From positions 2,412,559 through 2,476,558 of the forward strand of contig NW_026614695.1 of NCBI RefSeq assembly GCF_030052815.1: 64,000 nt of DNA, in the 5' to 3' direction. Source of the stretch: Hevea brasiliensis (Eukaryota > Streptophyta > Magnoliopsida > Malpighiales > Euphorbiaceae). The notes beneath the pieces are model-generated. The model searched no databases. It was not told the origin of the DNA and was given only the letters and a program-made list of their open reading frames with translations. Each line of letters starts with the position of its first letter. The first letter of the stretch is position 1. Both the position numbers and the translations under genes were made by a program. Below, in pieces: positions 10,288-21,521 of the stretch.

Positions 10288-13068
10288 GTTAGTGGACCAC
10301 TAGGGGAGTATTTTAAACACCTAAATAGACATGTGTAATCCCATAACATCTTCTTCTTCCTCAAAACTCATTTTGGCCGAATTTCATCTCCTCCCAAAAC
10401 CACCATTAACGTCCCAAGCAAAAGCTTCACATTCACCATGAATAAGCCATAGTTTTCTCAAGCTCCTGCACTAAAGTTGGTCCACACCTCTTGGGCAGAT
10501 TATAGGGAACAAAAAGGAAGAAATTTGGTGAAGTTTTAACAAGCTCCAAAAGTGGTAAGTGTCCAAAACCTCTCCCTTGCTTTAGTAAACCTTGTGTTTA
10601 GGTTGAGGTGAGTATTTTGGTGAAGAGAAATGAAGAAAATCTTGAGAAATGAAGTGGTCCATTTTTGGCAGCCATGATTATGTATTGTATTTGAGTTTTT
10701 CTTACCTCTGATGGATGGAAATTATGGTTGATTAACTTAAATGGAGGATGTAGTAAGTTAAAATCTAAGTATGTGCATGTAGTGCTTGAATTAAGGGTGT
10801 GAAATAGAACCTTAATGCTTTGGGCAAACTGCCATGTTTGGTAGCCTATTAAATCATGAATTTGTGTGTGAATATGTAGTTTATTAATGAAATATGCTAG
10901 TGTTAAATTGTGGGCAGCATGTGTAAGTGACATTGAAGTATGATTATGTTGAAGTGTATGTGTAATATTGATATTGAGATATGTTGAATTTTGGTGGAAG
11001 TGAATGTTGAACTTAATGGTGAATTGTGTGCATTGAGCACTTGAATGTTCTGCCCAAAATTGTTGCTAGAATTGTGTACAATATATATATAGAAGTGTCA
11101 TTGATTGAATATTGAAGTAATGAGGAGGAGAAGGAATATCAAATTCGAAGTGTATGTGTTTTGTGCAGGTTGTGTATTGATGGCAATACTTAAATTAGGT
11201 CATAAGTGCCAAACTGTAAGCCCAATTGGTATGAAGCCAATGGGAGGTGAAACTAGACACCCAATAGGCCAACTTTCATGTAGAAATGTTGCCAAAATTC
11301 TGCTTAGAAACTGACCTTAAAAATGACCAAATCCGGAATAGCAACCTTGCAACCCTGATTTTTGACCATATGAATAGTAATCATTAGGATGACCATAACT
11401 CACTCAAAACAGGTCCAATTGACCTGAAATTTTTACCATGGATAACTTAGATATAGAGCTACATTTCTTATGAAGACACCAAAGCCCAGAAATGACCAGA
11501 ACCGAGTCAAATAGCTTGCACAAGTTCGGGTATCAAAACTGCCAGGACTAAAAGTGACCTAAAATTGACCAAATTTTGCACGAAAGGTGCAATCTGTCCA
11601 GCTTTAGTAAATTGACCATATCTTGGTCTATACAACTCAGAATAACCTGAAATTTTCCCCCGCGTACAATAAGACATAGAGCTACAATTTTGCTTCTTTG
11701 ACTAGAAGTTAAAAACTAAGAGAAATAGGACTTTAAGCTAGACCAATCTAGCACACCAAAAATTGAGAATTTGACATTTACATACAATGATGCTTGAAGC
11801 AATTTGGCAATGAATGCCAACTTATCAAAATGGTAAATTGCACTATATTGGCAGCATATTGAATTACAATATGTGACATGTTGATGCTAGAAACAACTTA
11901 TCCATAGTACCTAAAAAGTTCAACATATGCATTGACTTATGAATTACATAATAGTTGGTAAACTCTAAAAATTGAAGAATTAAACATTTAATTTATAATG
12001 TGCCCTAGTTTGCCTAGTTGACTAGTTTGGATTGGTTGGCATGCCAATAGGATTCTGACAGCTGTTCTGTAAATGGCTTCATGCCATACTATGTTTTTAC
12101 GGCTTATTATGCCGCACTGTGACTTTAATAGCCTACGGCTATACATATTGTGTATTTATTTTTGGCTTATTGCCAAATTGACTAAATGGCTTTTTAGCCA
12201 CGCTAATTGCACACTGGGAGACACTTTGTGACCGATGGTGTGATGGCCCGAGGTACTAGGTACCCAGTGCCAGTATATCCGTCTATCCAGTCTGGTCAGT
12301 ATATAGGCTACATGGGCAGTAATTCAAGTACTATTAAATTCAAATAGCTAAATCCAGTCTACTGACATATAGCACTACCAAAAATTCGTAAATACTTTAT
12401 TTACTTTATTTTAGTGTATATTTCTTTACATTTGGCGCCACTAAGCAAAATTGCTTAGCACGTTGCTTTTGTAACGCGTAGGTATTGGAGACACAGCTGG
12501 GTGCCTAGCAGACCTATGACCGGGTGAGACATCAGATCTACACAGGAGTCCAGAGTCATCTGCACTGCATTGCATACATGGTAGGACTTAGGATATCTTG
12601 TATTTTGTACTTTTGTTGTATTTTTGAAATTCGGTCTTGTATTTTGTAATATTATGAAAGCTCTAAAGTTTGTAATATCTTATACATATTAAATAACATA
12701 GAGATTTTCTGGATATATTTAAATTATTATGGACTATATCATGGAACTGTTTAATGACGTAAAAGTCTATTAACTTTACTGTGAAATATTTGAGATTTTG
12801 AAATTATCATATTAAACTGTTTTCAATAGGTTTGGAAGGACAGTTTGTTCGAAATATAGACGGCTCCTTGCCAAATTTTTATTACCAATCTTGAAACACT
12901 GATTTTATCAAAGTATGAAAATAGTATCAGTATGATATGAATATTACATAAAAGACTTCTTAAAATCAAATTGAGCTCAGGAAATGAAATAATCACAGAC
13001 TTGGTGTTCCGGCACGCCGTGTAGCACGCCTTGCTCAGCTATACTGTAGACAGGAGAGGGGTGTTACA
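9650..13068 (+). repeat. Element A 5' LTR (3419 bp)
   Basis: Starts TGTAACATCC at 9650, ends GTGTTACA at 13068, and is followed after five bases by the PBS. It is nearly identical to 20907-24547. It contains a TA/AT microsatellite (10230-10284), a conserved module around 11200-11700 shared with other gypsy LTRs here, and TA-rich boxes such as 11080-11095 that could serve as promoter elements. No protein is supported in it. Confidence 0.93.
10230..10284. repeat. TA/AT microsatellite in element A 5' LTR
   Basis: An uninterrupted alternating TA tract of about 54 bp. The same locus in the 3' LTR (21486-21518) is about 33 bp, so it has changed length since the LTRs were copied from one template. 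Confidence 0.95.
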
Positions 13069-13073
13069 TTTAG

Positions 13074-13088
13074 TGGTATCAGAGCATG
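13074..13088 (+). promoter_or_regulatory. Element A primer binding site (initiator tRNA-Met type)
   Basis: TGGTATCAGAGCATG lies five bases after the LTR end at 13068. Its first 12 bases are the standard initiator-tRNA-Met complement used by Ty3/gypsy chromoviruses of plants. Confidence 0.92.
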
Positions 13089-13179
13089 GTTTAGGCATTT
13101 CTGGACCTAGATAGTTTGCATATCATGCATTGCATTGTAAGTGTTAAGATGACTCTGACTCTAATGTAGATCTTTTGAT

Positions 13180-14340
13180 TTGTTTTGTTATTTTGATCAG
13201 AATATAGACTCCACATCGCAGAGAGTGGTCGATGAGGAGGTGGAAAGTGATGCTCTATCTATGACTGAACCAGGAGATAGGAGGGAACCTGCTCCACCTG
13301 TACCAAATGCACCCGCCACATTTCAGCAAATGGCTGAGTTCTTTAGACAGATGGCAGGAGTTATGCCACCACCACCACCTCCACATCAAAAATCTCATGT
13401 GGAGAGACTCAGGAAGTTCGGAGCAGTGGATTTTCTGGGCAAAAGGGAAGATGATTCTGTTACAGCTAAAAACTGGTTAGACAGAACTGGAAGAGTCTTG
13501 AAACAACTTCATTGTACTCCAGAGTAGAATTTAGAAGCTGCTGTATCACTACTGCAAGATGATGCATACCAATGGTGGGATACAGTGACTAGTGAGGTGC
13601 CACCCGAACAAATAACTTGGGATTTCTTTCTCACTGAGTTCAGAAAGAAGCATGTGGGCAGTGTATACCTGGAAGAGAAGAGAAGGGAGTTTATTACCCT
13701 ACGCCAGAGACAGCTGACAGTGGCTGAATATGAAAGAGAATTTGTTAGACTGAGCCACTATGGGCGGAAAATAGTCCCTAATGAGGCAGAGAGATTCAAG
13801 AGATTTGAGGAAGGACTCAATGATAACATTAAAGTAATGATTACAGCCTTAGGGATTACAGAGTTTGCCAAATTAGTGGAAGCTGCACTGAAGGTTGAAA
13901 AAGTTAGAATGAATGAGCAGAACAGAAGGGACAGACAGCAGAAAAGAGGTCAGGGTCAGACCGGTACATCTTCTGCCCCTAGTAAGAAATTCAGAGGTTC
14001 GCCTACTCAGAGTTTCAGTAGAGCACCAAGTCAGGGTCAGTCATAGAGGCCCAAATCTCAGTTTGCACCAAGGAGAGGCTAGTCCACCCCTTCAATGGCT
14101 AGCTCTCCAGGGACAAGGTACAGGGGACCAGCCCCAACAGTATCTGTTGCTTGCCCACATTGCCAAAAATGGCATAAGGGCGAATATTGGAGGATGATAG
14201 GTGCTTATTTACGGTGTGGATCTACAGACCACCTAGTCTGAGATTGTCCTCGCAGAACTGCTACATCCACTTCGGTATCAACTGATAGGCCTGCCCCTCC
14301 AGCTCCAAGGGGTAGAAAGCCGGGTAAGGCTGACGTAGCC
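13180..14340 (+). pseudogene. Element A gag with zinc knuckle, three or more stops
   Basis: The capsid region reads FGAVDFLGKREDDSVTAKNW, then DDAYQWWDTV, ITWDFFLTEFRKKHV and the ERFKRFEEGL block typical of chromovirus gag. A TAG at 13525-13527 replaces an expected glutamine or similar codon between CTPE and NLEAAVSLL. Further stops lie at 14044 and near 14080. The downstream knuckle reads YLRCGSTDHLV-stop-DC, so both the first cysteine and a later codon of the CCHC box are lost. No clear ATG opens the frame; MTEPGDRREP at 13261 is the first in-frame ATG after the PBS region. Confidence 0.88.
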
Positions 14341-14922
14341 GGTACTTCACAAAAACCTGTGTCAGAGTCTGTGGGGAGAGCAGAAGGCAGAAAACCAGCC
14401 AGAGCCTATGCTATAAGGGCACAGGAGGACAAGGATACTCCAGATGTCATCAAGGGTACATTCCTCCTCTATAATACTTTTGTGCATGCATTAGTGGATC
14501 CTGGATCTACTCATTCATATATTTGTATCAAGCTACCCATAGAAAAGGGAATACCAATAGAGGAAAGTGACCAAGACATCCTGGTCACAAATTCGCTAGG
14601 CCACAGTGTGGTAGTAAATAAGGTGTATAAGGGCTGTCCATTGAACATTCAAGGGAAAGAGTTCTCAGCAGACTTAATCGAACTGCCTTTCCATGAGTTT
14701 GATGTGATTTTGGGAATGGACTGGTTATCCCATCATCAGGCAATAATAGATTGTAAATTGAAGAGAATCTCTCTGAAAACTGCTGAGAACGAAGAAATAA
14801 CAGTTGTGGGTGAAAGGAAAGATTTCTTGTCCAATGTTATCTCAGCTACAGTTGCAAGGAGATGGTTGAGAAAAGGGTGTGAAGCCTATCTAGCACATGT
14901 GGTTGACACTAGGCTATCTTAA
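14341..14922 (+). pseudogene. Element A aspartic protease region
   Basis: The open frame 14359-14922 contains HALVDPGSTHSYI, the plant gypsy form of the D-x-G protease box, followed by FDVILGMDWLSHHQAIIDC, which marks the end of the protease fold. The domain itself looks intact. The frame ends soon after [10 protein letters not shown] because a frameshift near 14910 moves the polyprotein into the next frame. The protease would cleave Gag-Pol in the virus-like particle. Confidence 0.88.
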
Positions 14923-15900
14923 CTTTTCTAACATACCCACAGTAACGGATTTCTCTGAGGTATTTCCTGAGGAATTGCCTTGTTTGCCACCAGAAAGAGA
15001 AGTTGAATTTGCTATTGAGATTATGCCGGGCACAGCTCCAATTTCAATTACTCCGTATAGGATGGCACCTGCTGAATTGAAAGAGTTAAAAATCCAGCTA
15101 CAAGAATTACTAGACAAGGGGTTCATACGCCCCAGTGTGTCACCGTGGGGAGCTCCGGTACTGTTTGTAAAGAAGAAAGATGGGACACTGAGGTTATGTG
15201 TTGACTACCGGCAGTTAAACAGAGTAACAGTGAAGAACAAGTATCCATTGCCTAGAATCGATGATCTGTTTGATCAGTTGAAGGAAGCCGGTGTGTTTTC
15301 TAAGATTGATCTCAGATCAGGGTATCATCAGCTAAGGGTTAAGGATGCAGATATGCCTAAGACTGCATTTAGAACCTGGTATGGGTATTATGAATTCCTA
15401 GTGATGCCATTTGGGTTAACAAATGCTCCAGCAGCATTCGTGGACCTTATGAACCGTATATTCCATCCATACTTAATCGGTTCGTAGTGGTCTTCATTGA
15501 TGACATCCTGGTGTATTCCAAGGATAAAGCAGAACATGATGAGCATTTGAGAATTGTTCTGCAGACTCTAAAAGAGAAGAAACTGTATGCTAAATTGTCC
15601 AAGTGTGAGTTCTGATTGAATGAGATTACATTCCTTGGACATGTAGTATTAGCTGCAGGGATTAGAGTGGATCCCAAGAAGATTGAAGCAGTGATGGAAT
15701 GGAAGCCTCCCAGAAATACAACTGAGATCAGAAGTTTCTTGGGGTTAGCTGGATATTATAGAAGATTTGTAAAGGGATTTTCCCTGATAGCTTCTTCAAT
15801 GACCAAATTACTACACAAGAATATGAAATTTGACTGGAATGACAAGTGTCAAGCCAGTTTTGAGAGGCTGAAGCCTATGTTGATAGAGGCACCAGTGTTA
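14897..15900 (+). pseudogene. Element A reverse transcriptase, frameshifted
   Basis: Classic gypsy RT blocks are present: [46 protein letters not shown] and [13 protein letters not shown], then [10 protein letters not shown] after a frameshift near 15480. The FIDD active site is intact. C-terminal connection motifs [34 protein letters not shown] follow, with a stop at 15613 inside CEF-stop-LNEITF. At least two frameshifts and two stops separate the pieces. Confidence 0.9.
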
Positions 15901-16224
15901 ACATAGCCAGTGTCGGGAAAAGACTTTGCAGTCTACAGTGCTGCCTCACATAATGGGTTAGGGTGTGTACTCATGCAAGAAGGGAAAGTGGTCGCATATG
16001 CTTCCAGGCAGTTAAGGCCACATGAAAAGAATTACCCTACTCATGATTTAGAGTTAGTAGCAATTATCTTCGCATTGAAGATAAGGAGGCATTACTTGTA
16101 TGGAGAAAAATGCTACATATACACTGACCATAAGAGTCTGAAGTATCTACCAACCCAAAAGGAACTTAATTTGAGACAGAGGCAATGGATTTAATTCCTG
16201 AAAGATTATGATTGTGTGATTGAT
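15901..16224 (+). pseudogene. Element A RNase H, interrupted by solo LTR
   Basis: The reading frame gives [43 protein letters not shown] and [12 protein letters not shown]. In gypsy RNase H the first block normally reads [13 protein letters not shown], so the first catalytic aspartate is alanine here. A stop follows at 16192. Coding sense halts at 16224 inside the codons for ...VIDYHPGK, where a solo LTR is inserted, and resumes at 20030. Confidence 0.88.
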
Positions 16225-19200
16225 TATCACACCCTACTCCTCGTAAAATGTAACATGTTCCCATAGTACACCTAATGAATTACCGTACTTCACCTATCGG
16301 TAACCCATTAAATATACTACAAGGGATTTTAAAACAATTTTCGTTCATTTTGAAATTGGTGGGTAAATTTTTTTTTTTCAATTTTAAAAACCTCTATTTA
16401 AAGTCCAAATATAAATTAAATTCTTAGATATTTAAAATCTCCTCAATTTTTACAAAAATTTTGACAGAGTGCCATCTATATTTTGAGAAAACAGTTCTTC
16501 AAAACCTGAAAATAGAAACACTCCCAATATATTGCTCAATCATAACTTCATTTGCAACCACCAAACTTTAAATCAACAACAATGGCAACACTTTAACTCA
16601 AAATCCAAATTTCAAATCAAGAATTAATATCTCAAAACATTTCATAACTCATGCACATTGCATTTTAAATCATTAATTTACAATCATAAGTTAATTTACA
16701 GGTGCAAAATCTCAAAAATAATATTATTATAATTTTATCTGTAGAACTGCTTAAATTACAGAGATACATATGCATAATATTATATTTACATCAAACTAAA
16801 CTACCAGGGTATAGAAAATACCCATACAAAAATTCTTCAATTGTGCTTCTCTCTAATTATAGCAGCTCGCTCTGCTGCTATGTCCTTTTCCCTAACTGCG
16901 ACAGCAAGTTAAAGCTATTGCTGAGTATATAAATACTCAGTGGTGCACAATAAAGCATAAAATGCAAAATATAAAACATTTATGAACAAATCATCATTCA
17001 AAAATCTCATAATCGCATTTCACAAATTTTTTTTCTCAAATCACATTTATAACAAATCATAATTTTCAAAGCTTAATATAACACAACTATGATCAAACAA
17101 TTCAATAAACATAATATTGCCAAACAATAACACAACTTAGGCCATGACACAAAATTTCTGAACATGTCGTGTGTACATCACGACAAGGCATACTCACCCC
17201 ATTAATCGAAATTAATGAGGGAGGTGGCTAGCTAGCTAATGAGTACTCATCCACACTCACCCCTCAGACTGGGAAGCCAGAGAGGGAGGAAACTGATCAA
17301 ATATCATACTCACCCCACAAGTGGAGGAGGAACATATTAATTTTGTCATGCCAAGTGTGAACTAAAAACAATTTAAATCAAGTTATTCAAATATTTTGTA
17401 CAATTCACAAATCATATTTCACTCTAAACTTTTCATTTACAAAGTAGGCAATACACTATTTTTCAAATAAGATTTTCAAAGCCATAACTAAATTCAAAAC
17501 CATATTGTTCAAATATTTCATACAAATCAATAATTAATTTTCATTCCAAATTTCCATTGTAAAATAGGCGACACAACATTCTCGAAATTCATAATAAACA
17601 AAAACATTCACAATGTATAACAAATCAATTTCCATTATGAAAACTATAATTTAAAAATTTTTGTGCACAAACACAATCAATTTTTAAAATCAAATTTCCA
17701 TTAACAAGTGGCAACACCATAGTTCTTAAAACTCATAATTAACACAATGCATACAAATCAAGTTTTCAGTGGAAAACAATAATTTAAAGTTATTGTGCAC
17801 AAACCTGACGTGAGTCGCCTCTAGGCCTTGACTCAGTCCCTTATACCTTTCGGGTCTTTTTCAGCTGAAACACAAAATTTATAGTGTTTCGGTATCTTAT
17901 TTCACAATAAATCCAATAATTAATTCATAAATACTTAATTCTAGCCCAAATATGCTTAAACTAACATTCTTAGAAATTTTCATTTTGGAGTTACTATTCA
18001 TGGTACTATTCAAGTCAATTTGTTGACTTTCTAAGGCTTAATAGGTATGGGAACTTTAATTTCACCCACATACCACATTTTGGTCACCAAACTTGTTGGT
18101 TTTGGTCATTTTCTCAAATTCTATGTCTTTTAGGTAAATTTGCAATTTTTTAGTTTTTGTGTCCTAAGTTACACTGTTCCATTGGTCACTTTACTGTTAG
18201 AATTTGGTAAAACTTTCTTCATAGGAAATGTTCCCTATTATCTTAAGTTTATTCTCCTTTTTGAATCACTCCAATTGGAGTTTTTTAGCTCAAGTTATAG
18301 CCATTTGAACCATGGCTGCCGGATTAGACTCAACCCAGAATTCTGGGCAATTTTTGGTTCTGGCAGTTTTAGGTCACCAACTTTGGGCGGCCAAATGACT
18401 TGGTTAATGGCATAATTTCGGTTTGTGTTCTTCATGAAAGTTTTAGGTCTATATCTAAACTATCAATTGGTAAAATATCAGGTCATTTAGACATGCCTAG
18501 CTCATGTTATGGCCAAATGAACAAACACTGTTCATTTGGTCAGTTTGTATAGGGACAGACTGAGATTTTCCAAATTGAGTCAATTTATTCACTAGGTTTT
18601 AGTCACTTTTTGGGCATGCTTCCAAAATGAAAATTGTGTCATTTAGTGTCTATTTTCATTCCCAATTGGTCTCATACCAATTGGACTTGTAAAATTTCAT
18701 TTTTGGTCCCTCAAAGTTAACTTAGTCATGCTACCAGCAGCATGACCATACTCCATCTGAATTTGGCCTTAACTCCAACCATTCCAACACACTTCATTTG
18801 GTCACAAATGACCATTTTTCGCTTCACATTAGGTCAAAGACATCATTTACAAGTTTCTCACATTTTTGTCTCTAAACCCTAATGTCCAAACGCTAACCAC
18901 ACTAAATTGTTGTATTTAGCTAATTTCAAAGCTTTTAACTATAATCACTCAACTAATGGAGGTCCATAAACTCATTCAAATCCATCAAACCATACAAATA
19001 TACTCCCATACACCTGCTGGCCGAAATTTAGTTTGGTCCTCCACACATGTTTTTATTTCATTTCAAGTTTATTTACAAGTTAATCAAGCTATAAACATAA
19101 CTAAATCAACTAACAAATCAAGTTTAGTTTACTAACCTTGTGTGCAGAATTTTCTTCTTCCTTTCCTTCAAGTTTTCTTTTCTTTCTTTCCCTTAGATCT

Positions 19201-20029
19201 TGTTTTCTAGTTGCCCAAACAAGTTTTATTTATGGTAGACTATTTTTTTATGGTGGGATTTTTTATTCTTCAAGCTCACAATAGAGCTTGAATGGAGGTT
19301 TTGTGAGGGAGAAAGGAGAGAGGCGGCAACCTTGCAAGAAGAAGATAGCTTTTTTTGTTTTTTTTTTTCTTTTTCAAACTTTATGTCTTTATCTTATGGA
19401 AGACCAAAAATCAATATAATTAAATTTATTAATTATAACATTTATGGCATCATGCATGATGTCATGCATGATGTCATCTCCTTACACCTTTTTCATTTCT
19501 TTTTTTTTTCTATTTATTTTTCTATTAGTTCTTTAATTTAATTCTCAATTCTGAAATTTTCTTTTCTCCGATTTTATTTGACAGTTGGGTCAGGAGTCAG
19601 CTCTCGGGGTCAATTGACCAAATTGCCCCTCGCCGGTTCAACCCGGTTTGCAAATAATTCAATATTTCTTTTGGATCCCTGACCTAATTATTTGATTGGC
19701 TTAACAACCTTTTTCCGTGATTTTCTCTTTTCCACTGTGTTCATAATGGTCCTAAGGACCGCGGCGTCACATTTTACGGTTTGAAATTTGAGTTTAAATC
19801 GACTTCGTAGTCGTTCCCGAGAAGGACACCCATCGCTGTGACTCTCAGCTCGTTTATTCTTATATTCTGTTTTTCTTATTTATACTTAACTAATTGATAA
19901 TTACTAATTATTTATGTTTATGGCTTATCTAGTTGTCTTAGATATGGTTCTAATTCTCTTAATTGTCTGGACTGACTCCGGTCACCGGAATAGTGAAATA
20001 TACCAGGCTATACAAATGGGGGTGTTACA
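16225..20029 (-). mobile_element. Solo LTR of a gypsy element inside element A RNase H
   Basis: Read on the minus strand it begins TGTAACACCCCCATTTG (right end) and ends GGGTGTGATA (left end, the usual GTGACA or GTTACA decayed by one base). It is flanked by TTGAT (16220-16224) and TTGAC (20030-20034), a 5-bp duplication with one mismatch. It splits an aspartate-tyrosine codon pair of element A, and removing it restores the DYHPGK sense. No PBS, PPT or coding sequence lies inside, so it is a solo LTR of 3805 bp. It belongs to the same family as 60787-63148. Confidence 0.92.
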
Positions 20030-20866
20030 TTGACTACCACCCTGGGAAGGTAAATGTAGTCGTTGATGCTTTAAGCAGAAAATCTATTATAGCATTAAGA
20101 TCTCTGAATGCCCAACTGTCCTTAACTCATGATGGAGTTATTTTGGCTGAGTTGCAAGTGAAGCCGAATCTGTTACAACAGATACAGGATGGGCAGAAGA
20201 CAAATGAGAAATTAATGGCTATTATGGGCAAAATCACTGAAGGAAAGGAAACTGAATATGAAGTGAAAGAAAATGGGTGCCTGTGCTATAAAGAAAGAGT
20301 GTGTGTTCCAAATGATAAATAATTGAAAACCAGTATTCTGAGAGAAGCACATAATAGTGTGTATGCTATGCACTCAGGAAGCACAAAAATGTACCATGAC
20401 CTGAAACTCCGATGCTGGTAGCCAGGTATGAAGAAGGACATAGTTGATTATATAACTAGATGCTTGACATGTCAGCAAGTCAAAGCAGAATATCAAGTTC
20501 CATTAGGTTTGTTACAGCCCATAAACATACCTGAATGGAAATGGGATCGAGTCACTATGGACTTTGTCAGTGGTCTACCTCTCACTCAGAAGAAGCATGA
20601 TGCAGTATGGGTGATTGTGGATAGGTTGACCAAATCAGCACATTTTCTGCCAGTCAGAACTGACTACTCACTGGAAAAGCTAGCAGAATTGTACATCAGT
20701 GAGATAGTTAGACTATATGGAATTCCACTTTCCATTATATCTGATAGAGACCCGAGGTTTACATCTAGATTTTGGAAGAAATTACAAGAGTCCTTGGGCA
20801 CATAACTCCATTTTAGTATGGCTTTTCATCCTCAGACGGATGGGTAGTCAGAAAGAATAATCCAGG
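20030..20866 (+). pseudogene. Element A integrase, C-terminal part deleted
   Basis: After the RNase H tail (PGKVNVVVDALSRKS) comes the zinc-binding region with AMHSGSTKMYHDLK and [12 protein letters not shown]. The core follows with [23 protein letters not shown] and SERIIQ, so all three catalytic acidic residues survive. Stops occur at 20320, 20419, 20803 and 20846. Directly after SERIIQ the sequence jumps to GGTAAATTTCAAGGATGAAAT, which in element D lies downstream of the pol stop. The rest of integrase and the chromodomain are therefore gone. Confidence 0.9.
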
Positions 20867-20889
20867 TAAATTTCAAGGATGAAATTTTT

Positions 20890-20906
20890 ATTTAGAGGGG
20901 AAGAGT
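20890..20906 (+). promoter_or_regulatory. Element A polypurine tract
   Basis: TTTAGAGGGGAAGAGT ends exactly at the TGTAACATCC start of the 3' LTR. It is the expected plus-strand primer site and parallels AAAGAGGGGAGAAT in element D. Confidence 0.88.
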
Positions 20907-21481
20907 TGTAACATCCCCATTGTACGTGTTCTGTACGTTCTATTGCTCCAGTGGCCAAATATCAGTCCAGGCAAGTCAGGATGTCTGGAACTACACTTCA
21001 GTAATAGTGAACAGACATATAATGATGAAATAAATAAAAAGAAAATACAAGAAAAATCAAAGAAAAATGAAAGAGAGAAAATGAAGCTAAGTTAAACGAA
21101 CTGGCACCGCAGCGATGGGTGACCGCACCGAGAAGGTCGTTGCCGATCCCAGAATCGCGGGGAACCCTCAGAATTTAATTTTGAGACATAAATAAAGGTT
21201 TATTGAAATGTAATTGACACTAGAAATATCAAAGAAAAATTAATAAATTAGTACAAAAAAAAATAAAAAATCAAGAAACAGACAAAAATCGGTGTTACCA
21301 AAAAATCAGGAATATAACCCAAAGTGGGGCATTTTGGTCATTTGACACCAAGAGCTGCCTTTTGACCTCAATGTTGATTAAAAATAAATGATATTGCACT
21401 TAGAAAATGTCATGAAAAATTAAATTGTGATACATTATAAGAATAGTGAAAGAAATGGGGGGTAAACTTAGGATAATTAAA

Positions 21482-21521
<40 letters not shown>

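Noticed and set aside
10598..10933. Minus-strand open frame of 111 codons in the 5' LTR of element A, also present and longer (167 codons, 21832-22335) in the 3' LTR
   Set aside because: It appears in both places only because LTRs are duplicates. Composition is low-complexity His/Thr/Leu/Asn, no domain is recognisable, and the start differs between copies.
13074..13088. tRNA gene fragment
   Set aside because: The 12-15 bp match to initiator tRNA-Met is the primer binding site; no cloverleaf can be drawn around it. The same applies at 7121, 27566 and 38894.
19332..19541. Phe/Ser-rich plus-strand open frame in the minus-strand solo LTR
   Set aside because: It comes from poly-T and pyrimidine tracts in non-coding LTR sequence.
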